Assembly: GCA_902773435.1 (NCBI GenBank)
Contig: CACYEN010000071.1
Span: 1 to 34,245, forward strand
Length of the DNA: 34,245 bases
Source: an uncultured Lachnospiraceae bacterium
GTDB lineage: Bacteria > Bacillota > Clostridia > Lachnospirales > Lachnospiraceae
Reading direction: 5' to 3'
Shown: piece by piece, positions 16,894-25,273 of the stretch
Layout: each line of letters begins with the position of its first letter
Position numbering within the stretch: the first letter of the stretch is position 1
Notes under the pieces: generated by a model
Seen by the model: the letters and a program-made list of their open reading frames with translations, nothing else
Told to the model about the DNA's origin: nothing
Databases searched by the model: none
Program-made: the position numbers and the translations under genes

Positions 16894-17985
16894 TCAATAG
16901 CTGCCGGGAACCAGCCTTCCTTCCTTAAACCAGTCCGCCGTGGTGATCACGGGATACACGCAGCCGGCGCTGACGACCGCCGAAGATACGCCCCACGAGA
17001 GCCCGATGCCGAACCCGCTCATAAGGGCGCGGAGCGTCTCCGTGTGCTCCGCCCCGCCGAACGCGTCGCAGATCGTGAGCGGCACCGACACGCCGCCGGT
17101 GTTGCCGAATCTGTCGACCGTGAGCGGAACCCGGTCCTTCGGGAACTTCAGGCGCCTGATCAGCTGCTTCAGGATGAACCCGTTCGCCTGGTGCAGGAAC
17201 ACGGCGTCGTAATCCTCCGGCGAAGTTCCTGTCTTCTCAAGGAAGGCGCTGATCGTCTCCTTCACGTCGGTGATCGTAAATGCCATCACGTCCGCCCCGT
17301 CCATGTAGATATCGTAGAGCGTGCGGTAATTGCCGTCCTTGCAGAGGAAGCTCGTCCTCTCCGGGTACATGTCGCGGAATCCGCCCGCCGGGAGGATGAT
17401 GGACCTGAAGCGGGTACCGTCCGTCATCAGCAGCGTCTTCACGGAGGACTCCCCGCCCTTCCTCAGAAGGACCGCGGCTCCGGCGTCGCCGTACATCATC
17501 ACGATGCTCCTGTCGTCGGGGCCGGCGAGTTTCGAGGCCGTCTCCCCGATCAGCACAAGTCCGTACTCCGAGTCACCCGTGCTCATGAGGGAGAGGGCGG
17601 TCTGCAGGCCGTAGATGAAACCCGAGCAGCCGAGCGCGATCTCCATGCACGCGCAGTCCGTCGGGAGGCCGAGGCGGCCCTGGAGCACGCAGGCCGTGGA
17701 CGGGCGCCGGTAGTCCGGCGACTGGGTCACGAACACCATCGTGCCGATCTTCTCCGGGGACACGCCGGTCTTCTCAAAGAGCTCCTTCGCCGCGGCGAAC
17801 ACGAGATCGCCGGCCGTCTGGTCGGGCAGGGCCTGATAGATCTGGCTGATGCCCGTCCCCGCCGTAAACCGCTTCACGGCCTCTTCCCCGAAGCGCTCCG
17901 CGAAGTTCGTGACGGGCACGCGCTGATCCGGCACGGCGGCGCAGATGCCCGCAATTTCTATTCCCGATGTCTCGAAATAAGCCAT
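16894..17985 (-). CDS. 3-oxoacyl-ACP synthase III-like ketosynthase (FabH-like)
   Basis: Thiolase-fold condensing enzyme joining an acyl-CoA (or acyl-ACP) with malonyl-ACP. The 363 residues hold the full KAS III triad: Cys120 in LGCSGFIYG, His265 in FLHQANGFI and Asn295 in FGNTGGVSVP. It is longer than FabH (about 315-330), with extra sequence in the middle (about 200-230; YPERTSFLCKDGNY), which recalls secondary-metabolism KAS III enzymes. GGAG lies upstream of the start. FabD is 100 bases upstream. No KAS II (FabF) exists in the cluster, so this enzyme would perform the only condensation, unless host FabF takes part. Confidence 0.92.
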   Translation of the reverse strand: MAYFETSGIEIAGICAAVPDQRVPVTNFAERFGEEAVKRFTAGTGISQIYQALPDQTAGDLVFAAAKELFEKTGVSPEKIGTMVFVTQSPDYRRPSTACVLQGRLGLPTDCACMEIALGCSGFIYGLQTALSLMSTGDSEYGLVLIGETASKLAGPDDRSIVMMYGDAGAAVLLRKGGESSVKTLLMTDGTRFRSIILPAGGFRDMYPERTSFLCKDGNYRTLYDIYMDGADVMAFTITDVKETISAFLEKTGTSPEDYDAVFLHQANGFILKQLIRRLKFPKDRVPLTVDRFGNTGGVSVPLTICDAFGGAEHTETLRALMSGFGIGLSWGVSSAVVSAGCVYPVITTADWFKEGRLVPGSY

Positions 17986-18050
17986 TCTGTCTCCTTACAT
18001 CATCGCGGATCTCTCCGCTGCAATATGGTTCCGAGCCGTCCCGGCGCTGG

Positions 18051-18112
18051 GCGAGTTCCGTCACCGCGGTAAATTCCGCATCGTCTCAGCGCGCGGCGAG
18101 CTCCGTCACCGC
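18051..18112 (-). repeat. Partial duplication of the fabD 3' end
   Basis: A 17-base segment at 18096-18112, encoding the last part of FabD (Ala-Val-Thr-Glu-Leu-Ala), recurs with one mismatch at 18051-18067 in the spacer before fabH. It looks like a small duplication or recombination scar. The gene itself is intact. Confidence 0.65.
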
Positions 18113-19003
18113 CTCAAACGTATCGACGTTCAGGGCATCCATGTCCGGGATCGTCTTCCCGACAAATGTCTTCAGCGTATCGCCGGTCCCGCACTCGATC
18201 ATCCGCGTCACTCCGCTCTCGCTCATTCGCGTCATGATCGAGATCCACTCGACGGGGCTCTTCGCCTGGCGGACGAGGAGATCCGCGATATCATCCCCCG
18301 GCCGGATCACGTCCCCGGTGCAGTTGCTGTAGACGGGGATCTCCGGCTCGCGGATCGTGATCTTCTGAAGCGCCCCCGCGAGAACCTGTGCGGCGGGCTC
18401 CATCATCCTGCAGTGGAACGGGGCGCTGACCGGAAGACGGACGCCCCTGACCTTCTCTTTCTTCGCGGCGCGGACGGCGTCTTTCACGGCCTCCTTCTCC
18501 CCGGAGATCACGGTCTGCACGGGACTGTTGTAGTTCACCGGCACGACGTAGCCGCTCGTCACCTGGGCGCAGATCTTCGCGGCGAGCTCCCTGTCGGCAC
18601 CCATCAGGGCCGCCATCGCGCCCTCCCCCTCCGGCACCGCCGCCTGCATCGCGTCGGCGCGGATCTGGACAAGCGGAAATACGTCCTCCAGCGCGATCGC
18701 GCCCGCGAAAACCAGGGCCGCGTACTCGCCGAGCGAGAAGCCCGCGGCGCAGTCGGCGCGCACGCCGGAGTCGCGCAGCGCAAAGCCGGCAGCGAGATCC
18801 GCCGCCAGCATGCATACCTGTGTATTGTGCGTGAGACTCAGCTCCTCTTTCGTCCCCTCGAAACAGAGAGCCGCGATGTCCCTGCCGAGGGTTCTCCCCG
18901 CGGTGTCAAAGACTTCCCTTGCCGCCGCGAAGTGGTCATAAAGTGATTTTCCCATGCCGGGCTGCTGAGCCCCCTGGCCTGAGAACAGAAACGCGGTTTT
19001 CAC
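18086..19003 (-). CDS. fabD: Malonyl-CoA:ACP transacylase (FabD-like)
   Basis: Moves malonyl from CoA to the ACP phosphopantetheine. The 305 residues from a GTG at 19003 (GAGGTG seven bases upstream) begin with the FLFSGQGAQQPGMG motif. The nucleophile is Ser90 in GFSLGEYAAL, Arg115 binds the carboxylate, His197 in SAPFHC completes the dyad, and the IECGTGDTLKTFV-type C-terminal motif is near the end. A longer frame to 19057 lacks a good ribosome binding site. It lies between an ACP gene and fabH. Whether it is a housekeeping or a cluster-specific transacylase cannot be told, but the ring of ACP, SDR and KAS III genes argues for a dedicated enzyme. Confidence 0.93.
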   Translation of the reverse strand: MKTAFLFSGQGAQQPGMGKSLYDHFAAAREVFDTAGRTLGRDIAALCFEGTKEELSLTHNTQVCMLAADLAAGFALRDSGVRADCAAGFSLGEYAALVFAGAIALEDVFPLVQIRADAMQAAVPEGEGAMAALMGADRELAAKICAQVTSGYVVPVNYNSPVQTVISGEKEAVKDAVRAAKKEKVRGVRLPVSAPFHCRMMEPAAQVLAGALQKITIREPEIPVYSNCTGDVIRPGDDIADLLVRQAKSPVEWISIMTRMSESGVTRMIECGTGDTLKTFVGKTIPDMDALNVDTFEAVTELAAR

Positions 19004-19106
19004 AGCCGCCACCTCTATCAGTCTGTGCTTGAATCCTGTTGTGTCGTTTGGGAGCACCCGGTTTTTACGGTATCCGCCGTCCGGAGCGTCCGGGTCCGCC
19101 GGGACC

Positions 19107-19331
19107 TCAGGCCTCTTCCATGAGGGCCAGAATATCGCCCACCGTCTCGAATCCGCGGATCGTATCGCCGCTCAGCTTCACGCCGAACTCATCGTCCATC
19201 ATGACGATGAGGGAGAGCCTGGCCATCGAGTCATACTGCTCAAGGTCCGCCAGCACGGTGTCCGGTCCGATGCTTCCCTCGTCAAGTTCAAGGGTCTCTT
19301 CAAGCAGCGCGAGTTTTTCATTTTCTGTCAT
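19107..19331 (-). CDS. Acyl carrier protein (cluster ACP 1)
   Basis: A 74-residue carrier protein with Ser35 in QYDSMARLSL as probable phosphopantetheine site and the helix-loop pattern MMDDEFGVKLSGDTIRGFETVGDIL. The start at 19331 has AAGGAG at good spacing; a longer open frame to 19691 is only an overlap with the neighbouring gene. It lies directly upstream of fabD. Two different ACPs in one operon suggest that one carries the starter or activated acid and the other the malonyl or condensed product; this split is inference. Confidence 0.9.
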   Translation of the reverse strand: MTENEKLALLEETLELDEGSIGPDTVLADLEQYDSMARLSLIVMMDDEFGVKLSGDTIRGFETVGDILALMEEA

Positions 19332-19378
19332 GTCTCTTCTCCTTAATAAAAACTGAAATAACTGAAAATACCTGGAAA

Positions 19379-20032
19379 TCAAGTGTTTCGGACACCCCCG
19401 GCCTTCGCGGGATTCCCGCTCACGGCCGCCCCGGCGGGCACGATGCACGTCACGACGCTCCCGGCCGCGATCCTCGCCCCGTCGCCGATCTCCGCGCCGT
19501 CCTCCACGACGGCGCCCCGGCCGATCAGAACGCCCCGGCCGACCGAGGCGCGGCCGATGTTCGCGGCACCCCCGACACAGCTGAAGCTTCCGACCGACGC
19601 GCCGGAGCAGATCATCGCCCCGTTGACGCTCACGAAATCCCCGAGCCTGACTCCCGCTGAGATCCGGAAAGACGAGATAAAGCAGCCGCATCCCGTCTCC
19701 ACAAAATCGGCGACGGCGCTTCCCGGCGCAGTGATTGTCTCAAATACGGCCCCTTTTGCCATGAGGATCGACGCGGCCCGCTCCTTTTCCTCCGGGCTGC
19801 GGAAACCCATGGCGTACACCTCGCCGCCGCGGGGCGCCCAGCCGGCGATACTGCCGATGATCCCCGTGCCGGCGTCCTTTCCGGCCGGGGCGTCCGGATC
19901 GTCGTCAAGGAATCCCAGCACCTTATAGGGCTCCTCTTCCCCCCGCTCCCGGGCCAGCCGGTTGAGGTTCCGGATCGCGGAGAGGACGTCGAGTCCTTCC
20001 TCCCCGGCGCCCGCAATGATGATCTCTTTCAC
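19379..20032 (-). CDS. NeuD/PglD-like left-handed beta-helix protein (copy 2)
   Basis: A 217-residue relative of the 12111-12761 protein: N-terminal Rossmann-like part (IIIAGAGEEGLDV), the shared LGFLDDDP and GAVFET segments, then hexapeptide repeats (GVRLGDFVSVNGA onward) to a GNPAK end. The PglD catalytic His position reads GAMICSGASVG, so Ser replaces His. It starts with a GTG whose last two bases overlap the stop of the preceding gene (GTGA), giving tight coupling to the first NeuD-like protein. It may act as an acyltransferase on an unusual donor such as acyl-ACP, or as a sugar-binding scaffold. Confidence 0.82.
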   Translation of the reverse strand: MKEIIIAGAGEEGLDVLSAIRNLNRLARERGEEEPYKVLGFLDDDPDAPAGKDAGTGIIGSIAGWAPRGGEVYAMGFRSPEEKERAASILMAKGAVFETITAPGSAVADFVETGCGCFISSFRISAGVRLGDFVSVNGAMICSGASVGSFSCVGGAANIGRASVGRGVLIGRGAVVEDGAEIGDGARIAAGSVVTCIVPAGAAVSGNPAKAGGVRNT

Positions 20033-20697
20033 AGGTCAGCCGCCCTCCTCACTTTCATCGCGGGGTTGCCCCTCACGGTCGTCCCCGGACGCACGCTGTT
20101 CACCACATTGCTTCCGGCGAGCACCGTGCTTCCGCTGCCCACCGATATGTGCTTGTGGTCTGTCATGATGACGACGCTTCTGCCGATATACACCTCATCG
20201 CCGATCTCGGCGCCGGTGAGATTGCAGAAACCGAGAACCGTGCTGTAATTTCCGACCCGGGAGTTCGTGCCGAGTATCGCCCCGGTCAGCGTGACGAAAT
20301 CCCCGAGTTTCACGGTCGCCTTGACAAATGTCTTCGCCGTGATGAGGCATCCCCTGCCGAACACGGCCCCGGGCCTGATGCGGGCTGACGGGGAGACCAG
20401 TGTCTCAAAGACCGCTCCCTCCCGGAGGAGCCGCTCCGCATACTTCTTCTTGAGCCGCGGATCGGTGAAGCCCATTCCGCAGACCGCACCTGCCCCGGGC
20501 TTCCATGTGTCCGGATCACCGGCACGGAGATCAGAAAGCCCCAGCTCCTCCATCCAGGAGCTGTCCCTCACGACAAAGCCGCGGAACCGGTACATCTCTT
20601 CTCCGCCCGATTCCCTGCAGGCGTCATTGATCTCGCGCGCGGTTGAGAAGACGCTGAGGCTCTCAATCCCGTCGCCAAGAGCGAATAGGTCTTTCAA
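20029..20697 (-). CDS. NeuD-like left-handed beta-helix protein (copy 1, divergent)
   Basis: First gene of the acyl sub-operon, 222 residues. It shares the overall plan of the other two (Rossmann-like N-terminus, GAVFETL, beta-helix, GNPAMKVRR end) but is more divergent: the N-terminal glycine motif is degenerate (LFALGDGIESL). The PglD-type catalytic His position reads GAILGTNSRVG, without His. It does have VIMTDHKHISVG, which resembles the TDHxH active-site region of maltose/galactoside-type hexapeptide acetyltransferases, so it may be the one catalytic member. The start is a TTG at 20697 with AAGGAGG seven bases upstream, about 35 bases after the predicted transcription start. Confidence 0.8.
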   Translation of the reverse strand: MKDLFALGDGIESLSVFSTAREINDACRESGGEEMYRFRGFVVRDSSWMEELGLSDLRAGDPDTWKPGAGAVCGMGFTDPRLKKKYAERLLREGAVFETLVSPSARIRPGAVFGRGCLITAKTFVKATVKLGDFVTLTGAILGTNSRVGNYSTVLGFCNLTGAEIGDEVYIGRSVVIMTDHKHISVGSGSTVLAGSNVVNSVRPGTTVRGNPAMKVRRAADL

Positions 20698-20738
20698 ACA
20701 CCGGCCTCCTTCCTGTCTTCCGAACGGTTATCTAACGG

Positions 20739-20768
20739 ATTATACCATATCATATCCGGGAATGCCAC
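20739..20768 (-). promoter_or_regulatory. Extended -10 promoter of the acyl-assembly sub-operon
   Basis: On the minus strand a perfect TATAAT (20739-20744) is preceded by TGG (TGnTATAAT), with GTGGCA as -35 (20763-20768) at 18 bases. It lies in the 141-base gap between the second ABC transporter gene and the first NeuD-like gene, so the biosynthetic genes can be transcribed apart from the exporter. A GC-rich hairpin without T-run (about 20806-20825) lies just upstream. Confidence 0.75.
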
Positions 20769-20838
20769 CACTATGCCGCGCGCGGCCATCCCGCCCGATC
20801 CGGCTCCCGCCGCGCCTCGCGCGGGCAGAGATGCCGGG

Positions 20839-23028
20839 TCATCCGGCCCGGTCCAGCCTCTGCCGGGCGACGAGCTCCGCGAAAGTGCCGTTCTTCGCGA
20901 TCAGCTCCTCGTAGGTCCCCTCCTCGACGATCGCGCCCTTGTCCATCACGAGGATCCGGTCGCAGTTGCGGATCGTCGACAGCCTGTGGGCGATCACGAT
21001 CCGGGTACTCCTGAGCCCGTCCAGCGCGTCGGACACCTGCTTCTGCGTCCGGTTGTCCAGCGCGCTCGTCGCCTCGTCGAAGATGAGGATGTGCGGCTTC
21101 GGGGCGATGGCTCTCGCGATCATCAGCCTCTGCTTCTGGCCGCCGGAGATGCCCCCCTGGCCCTCGGAGATGATCGTCTGCATCCCCATCGGCATATCCC
21201 TGATATCCTGCGCGATGCCCGCTATCTCAGCGGCTTCCCATGCCTTCTCCAGGGTCAGCTGCGGCGCGGAGATCGTGATATTCGAGAAGATATCCCCCTG
21301 GAACAGCTGCCCGTTCTGCGTCACCACGCCGATATGCCTGCGAAGCGAGCGCGGGTCAAGCCTCTCCAGGTCCCGCTGGTCGTAGTACACAGCGCCTTTC
21401 TCCGGCTTCTCGAAGCCGAGGAGCAGCCGGACCAGCGTGGATTTTCCGCATCCGGTCCTCCCGACAATCGCGACGTACTCGCCCGCGCGTATCTTCAGGG
21501 AGAGGTCACTCAGGACGTAGGGCGTGTTCTCCTCGTAGCGGAAGGAGATGTGGCTCATCTCGATATTGCCGGACACCTTGTCAACCGTCTCCTTCTCCTC
21601 GGACACCTCGGGCTCGGCTTCCAGGATCGGCTCAGCCATCTCAAGGACCGGCGGGATAGAGGCAATCGACGTCGCGATGCCCGCCATCGCCATGAAGGCT
21701 CCCATCACTCGCGCGTAGGCGGCTGAGAAGGCGTAGTAGTCATTTGGCGCAATCCCGGCCTCCACGGCGATATAGTAGTACACGATCGTGCTGATGAGGC
21801 CGATGGCAGTCGCGAAAACGCTGGTCAGCTTGATAAACGTCGGCGGATTATACTGCAGCCGCGCGCTCTCGGCGTAGAGATCCGCCCAGCGCGCGAAAGC
21901 CCTCTTCTCCGAACCGGAGAGCCGGATCTTCTGGATTCCGCCCAGCATCGCGAACCCCATGCCCGATTCCTTCGCCTCGAGGTCCATCCGCCTGCGGGAG
22001 ATGCCCACCTGCACCAGCGCAGTCGCCACGCTCAGGATCATGGTCGCCAGTATGGCGATGAGCGACGGCACGAGCAGAGGCCGAGCGAACTGGAAGATCT
22101 GCGGAATATAGAGCAGCGACATCAGGCTCATAAGTCCGGTGGAGAAGATATTGTTCAGCATGATGGAGCACAGCGAATTGACCGAACCGGCGCGGCTGGC
22201 AAGTTCACCGGAGGCGAAATTGCGGAAGAAGCTGACCGGAAGCGACAGGATGCGCATCATCACCGAGGCCTCCACCGCCTGGGACGTCTTGGTGTTGATC
22301 CGGCCCATCAGGAGCGACTTCACCATATTCAGCATCTGCGACGTGAACGACGCGGAGACAAGGAATATCCCCGCCCCGATCAGCATGTTGACCTGCTTGT
22401 TCTTCAGGATACTACCGGTGATCAGGCGATCGACTATCGGCTCGATTCTGCCGACCAGCGTCAGCACCAGCGCCACGAGCACGATCAGCGCCAGGTCTCC
22501 GTAGGAGATGCTGTTCTTCATATAGACAAGAAGATCGGATATACCGAGTTTCTTCATCGGAAGCGGCCTGTAGAAGCATATGGCGTCCCTGGCAAAGCTT
22601 TTCGCTCTCTTTTTCCCGACACGGGTCTTTTTTCCGGTCGCGGGATCCTCGTACCAGTATCCGCCGAAGAAGCCGGGCAGCAGGGCCACCATCGCCCCGC
22701 TGTCCCTCAGGTATCCGAGCATGGGGCCGTACCCGTCCCTGTACCACTCGTCCGTGAGCTCCACATTGCGGATCATGAGTCCGGACGGGCGGAGGGCGTA
22801 CTGGAGCCTCTCCGCCGGGTCGGTGACCGCCTCCGGGATCTCCACCGGCTTCTGATGGTAGTATCTCAGGATCAGGTCAGTCGCCCTTCTTGAGATCAGG
22901 ATCTCATCCCGAAGGCGGTTCTCATCCCACCGGTTGAGTACCACTCCCGCCATGCGCAGGAAAGAGCTCTCCAGGATCTCCTGGTCGCTCTCCATCCGCT
23001 GTCGGATCTGTTCATCAAACCAGCCCAT
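20839..23028 (-). CDS. NHLM-type bacteriocin export ABC transporter, permease/ATPase (no active peptidase)
   Basis: Second exporter half of the NHLM (nitrile hydratase leader microcin) transport type, 729 residues in the membrane. The N-terminal 155 residues (starting FDEQIRQRMESDQEILESSF) form the soluble region typical of this partner; transmembrane helices span about 175-460. The ATPase has Walker A GRTGCGKST (523-531), signature SGGQ (628-631) and Walker B ILIFDEATSALD (from 647). No C39 peptidase motif is visible. It starts with GGAGG and follows the C39 transporter gene after 24 bases; the two probably form a heterodimer. The cargo is not evident. Confidence 0.9.
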   Translation of the reverse strand: MGWFDEQIRQRMESDQEILESSFLRMAGVVLNRWDENRLRDEILISRRATDLILRYYHQKPVEIPEAVTDPAERLQYALRPSGLMIRNVELTDEWYRDGYGPMLGYLRDSGAMVALLPGFFGGYWYEDPATGKKTRVGKKRAKSFARDAICFYRPLPMKKLGISDLLVYMKNSISYGDLALIVLVALVLTLVGRIEPIVDRLITGSILKNKQVNMLIGAGIFLVSASFTSQMLNMVKSLLMGRINTKTSQAVEASVMMRILSLPVSFFRNFASGELASRAGSVNSLCSIMLNNIFSTGLMSLMSLLYIPQIFQFARPLLVPSLIAILATMILSVATALVQVGISRRRMDLEAKESGMGFAMLGGIQKIRLSGSEKRAFARWADLYAESARLQYNPPTFIKLTSVFATAIGLISTIVYYYIAVEAGIAPNDYYAFSAAYARVMGAFMAMAGIATSIASIPPVLEMAEPILEAEPEVSEEKETVDKVSGNIEMSHISFRYEENTPYVLSDLSLKIRAGEYVAIVGRTGCGKSTLVRLLLGFEKPEKGAVYYDQRDLERLDPRSLRRHIGVVTQNGQLFQGDIFSNITISAPQLTLEKAWEAAEIAGIAQDIRDMPMGMQTIISEGQGGISGGQKQRLMIARAIAPKPHILIFDEATSALDNRTQKQVSDALDGLRSTRIVIAHRLSTIRNCDRILVMDKGAIVEEGTYEELIAKNGTFAELVARQRLDRAG

Positions 23029-23052
23029 TCAAGAATCCTCCCATACTCCTCA

Positions 23053-25251
23053 TTATTCCGACGCCACCAGCTCGGCGTACGTCCCGCCCCTCGCGTACAG
23101 CTCCTCGTGAGTCCCCCTCTCCACGACCTTCCCTTTCTCCAGGACGATGATCTCGTCACAGTCCCGGATCGTCGAGAGCCTGTGGGCGATGACAATGCAG
23201 GAGATCCCGCGATCCTTTACGGCCTTCACGAGTTCGTATTCCGTCTTCGCGTCGAGGGCGCTGGTCGCCTCGTCCAGGATGATGATGGACGGGTCCTGCG
23301 CGAGCACCCTCGCGATCTCAAGCCGCTGGCGCTGGCCTCCGGACAGGTCCCTGCCGTTCTCGATGAGCTTCCCCTGGTAGCCGCCGGGCCGCTGCAGGAT
23401 ATCGTCGTGTATCTGGGCGTCGCGGGCCGCCAGGATCACCTCGAAGTCGGCGATGGACTGGTCCCACATACGGATATTGTTTGTGATCGTGTCCTCGAAG
23501 AGCACGATGTCCTGGTCCACCATCGCGACCGATCCGGTAAAAACGGATCTCGGGATGTCCCTGATCGGCTTTCCGTCAAAGAGGATCTCGCCGTCCCACG
23601 GCTCGTATAGCCCGGTAATCAGTTTGCTGACGGTCGACTTGCCGCTGCCGCTGCTGCCGACGATCGCCACGCGGCTGCCCGGTTTGAGATGCATGGAGAA
23701 ATCCGTGATCGTGGGGCTGCCGAGACGGGAATACCCGAACGTCAGGTTCCTGATCTCCACGTCCCCGGACAGCTTGCCGTAATCCATTTCCTCACTGATC
23801 GGTTCTTCCTTCAGCATGGGGTCATCCGGGTACTCCATCACGTCTTCAACACGCTCCATCTGCGTGCGCATCTCCTGGATCGTCTGCCCCGCGGTGACAA
23901 GCTCCGAGGCGGGCTGCATGAAGGACATGAGGATCTGCTGGAACGTGGTAATCATACCGAGCGTGAAATTCCCCCTCATCGCGAGAAGCACTCCGAGGAA
24001 CAGCACCGCGTAGCCGGAGATGCTGTTGATGAACTGGGGGATCACGCCGATCCTCGCGTTCAGCGTCGCGAACTTCACGTTCTGTGTGTTAACCGACGCC
24101 TGGTAGCCGGCCCATCTGCTGAAGAATCCGGCCTCTGCGCCGGACGCCTTGATCGTCTCGGTCATGCTGATCCCGGCCATGGTCGCTGACACGAGCTTCC
24201 CCTCGTCGCGCATCAGCACCCGCGTCAGATTGATCCTCTTCTCCGCCAAGTACCGGGCGACAGCCAGGTTGAGGAAGAGCGAGGCGATGCCGATGAGCGT
24301 CATCAGCGGGCTGTACCGGATCATGACGACAAGATAGAATATCATCATGAAGACGTTCAGCACGAGCGGCGCCACGGTCTCAACCAGCGTCCCCGCGATG
24401 GAGGCGTTGGTTCCCTGGCGCTGCATGATATCTCCGGTCAGCCGCTGCGAAAAGAATTCGATCGGCAGGTGGAGAACCTTCCACATGTAGGAGGCATTTC
24501 CCTCGATGGCCATCTTGCCGTTGATCTTGAGGGAGTAGATACTTCTTGCCCAGGCCACGGCGATCTGGAAGAAAGTGAGCAGCGAGAGCACCCCTATGAA
24601 CGGATACAGCCAGTTCGGCGCGGTCCCCGGCAGGAGACGGTCATAGAAGATCCTCGACATGACCGGGTTGATGATTTCAAAGATGTAGGAAATCACCGTT
24701 GTGAGAACGATAAATATCACGGCCGGCAGCGCGCCGCGGAGCCTCTTCCGGGCAAATGAAAGCGTGCTCTTCCGCTTCCCGGACGGCTGAAAATCCTCCC
24801 CCGGGGTAAACTGCATGCACACCCCCGTGAAGGACTGGTCGAACTCCTCCATGGACACCTGTACGGTCCCCCTGGCGGGATCGTTCAGGACCGCCCTGCC
24901 GTTTCGAAAGCCGTTCAGCACGACGAAATGATTGAAATTCCAGTGGATAATACAGGGATATGTCGCCTCTTTCCTGACCCCCTCCACATCCATCCTGTAG
25001 GCCTGGGGCTCCAGGCCGTAACTGATCGCGGCGAGATGGATATTCTTCATATTGGACCCGTCCCTGGATACCCCGCAGTCCAGGCGGACCTGCTCCAGCG
25101 GGATCCATTTCCGGTAATAGGCCAGAATCATGGCAAGACAGGCCGCTCCGCACTCAAGCGCCTCCATCTGCATCACGACAGGCACTTTCGCGACCCCTGT
25201 CCGCAGAGGCTGCTTTATTCCGTTCCTGACATTTTCTGTCTGCCCGGGCAT
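23053..25251 (-). CDS. NHLM-type bacteriocin export ABC transporter with C39 peptidase domain
   Basis: Peptidase-containing ABC transporter of 732 residues that cleaves a double-glycine-type leader while exporting a peptide. The C39 domain (about 20-145) has Gln28, Cys34 in LECGAACLAM, His108 in WNFNHFVVLNG and Asp124 in NDPARG, so it looks catalytically intact. Transmembrane helices lie about 175-450. The ATPase has Walker A GSSGSGKST (532-540), LSGGQ (636-640) and Walker B IIILDEATSALD. Start 25251 has AAGGGG upstream. It sits between the short fusion-like protein and the second ABC gene, the standard NHLM gene order. An intact peptidase implies that a peptide or protein with a cleavable leader exists, yet none is seen nearby. 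Confidence 0.94.
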   Translation of the reverse strand: MPGQTENVRNGIKQPLRTGVAKVPVVMQMEALECGAACLAMILAYYRKWIPLEQVRLDCGVSRDGSNMKNIHLAAISYGLEPQAYRMDVEGVRKEATYPCIIHWNFNHFVVLNGFRNGRAVLNDPARGTVQVSMEEFDQSFTGVCMQFTPGEDFQPSGKRKSTLSFARKRLRGALPAVIFIVLTTVISYIFEIINPVMSRIFYDRLLPGTAPNWLYPFIGVLSLLTFFQIAVAWARSIYSLKINGKMAIEGNASYMWKVLHLPIEFFSQRLTGDIMQRQGTNASIAGTLVETVAPLVLNVFMMIFYLVVMIRYSPLMTLIGIASLFLNLAVARYLAEKRINLTRVLMRDEGKLVSATMAGISMTETIKASGAEAGFFSRWAGYQASVNTQNVKFATLNARIGVIPQFINSISGYAVLFLGVLLAMRGNFTLGMITTFQQILMSFMQPASELVTAGQTIQEMRTQMERVEDVMEYPDDPMLKEEPISEEMDYGKLSGDVEIRNLTFGYSRLGSPTITDFSMHLKPGSRVAIVGSSGSGKSTVSKLITGLYEPWDGEILFDGKPIRDIPRSVFTGSVAMVDQDIVLFEDTITNNIRMWDQSIADFEVILAARDAQIHDDILQRPGGYQGKLIENGRDLSGGQRQRLEIARVLAQDPSIIILDEATSALDAKTEYELVKAVKDRGISCIVIAHRLSTIRDCDEIIVLEKGKVVERGTHEELYARGGTYAELVASE

Positions 25252-25273
25252 ATGAACAATCCCCTTTCTTTAG

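Noticed and set aside
19332..19691. N-terminal extension of the ACP gene (frame open to 19691)
   Set aside because: The extension is Arg/Gly-rich, overlaps the NeuD-like gene in another frame, and a strong ribosome binding site precedes the ATG at 19331.
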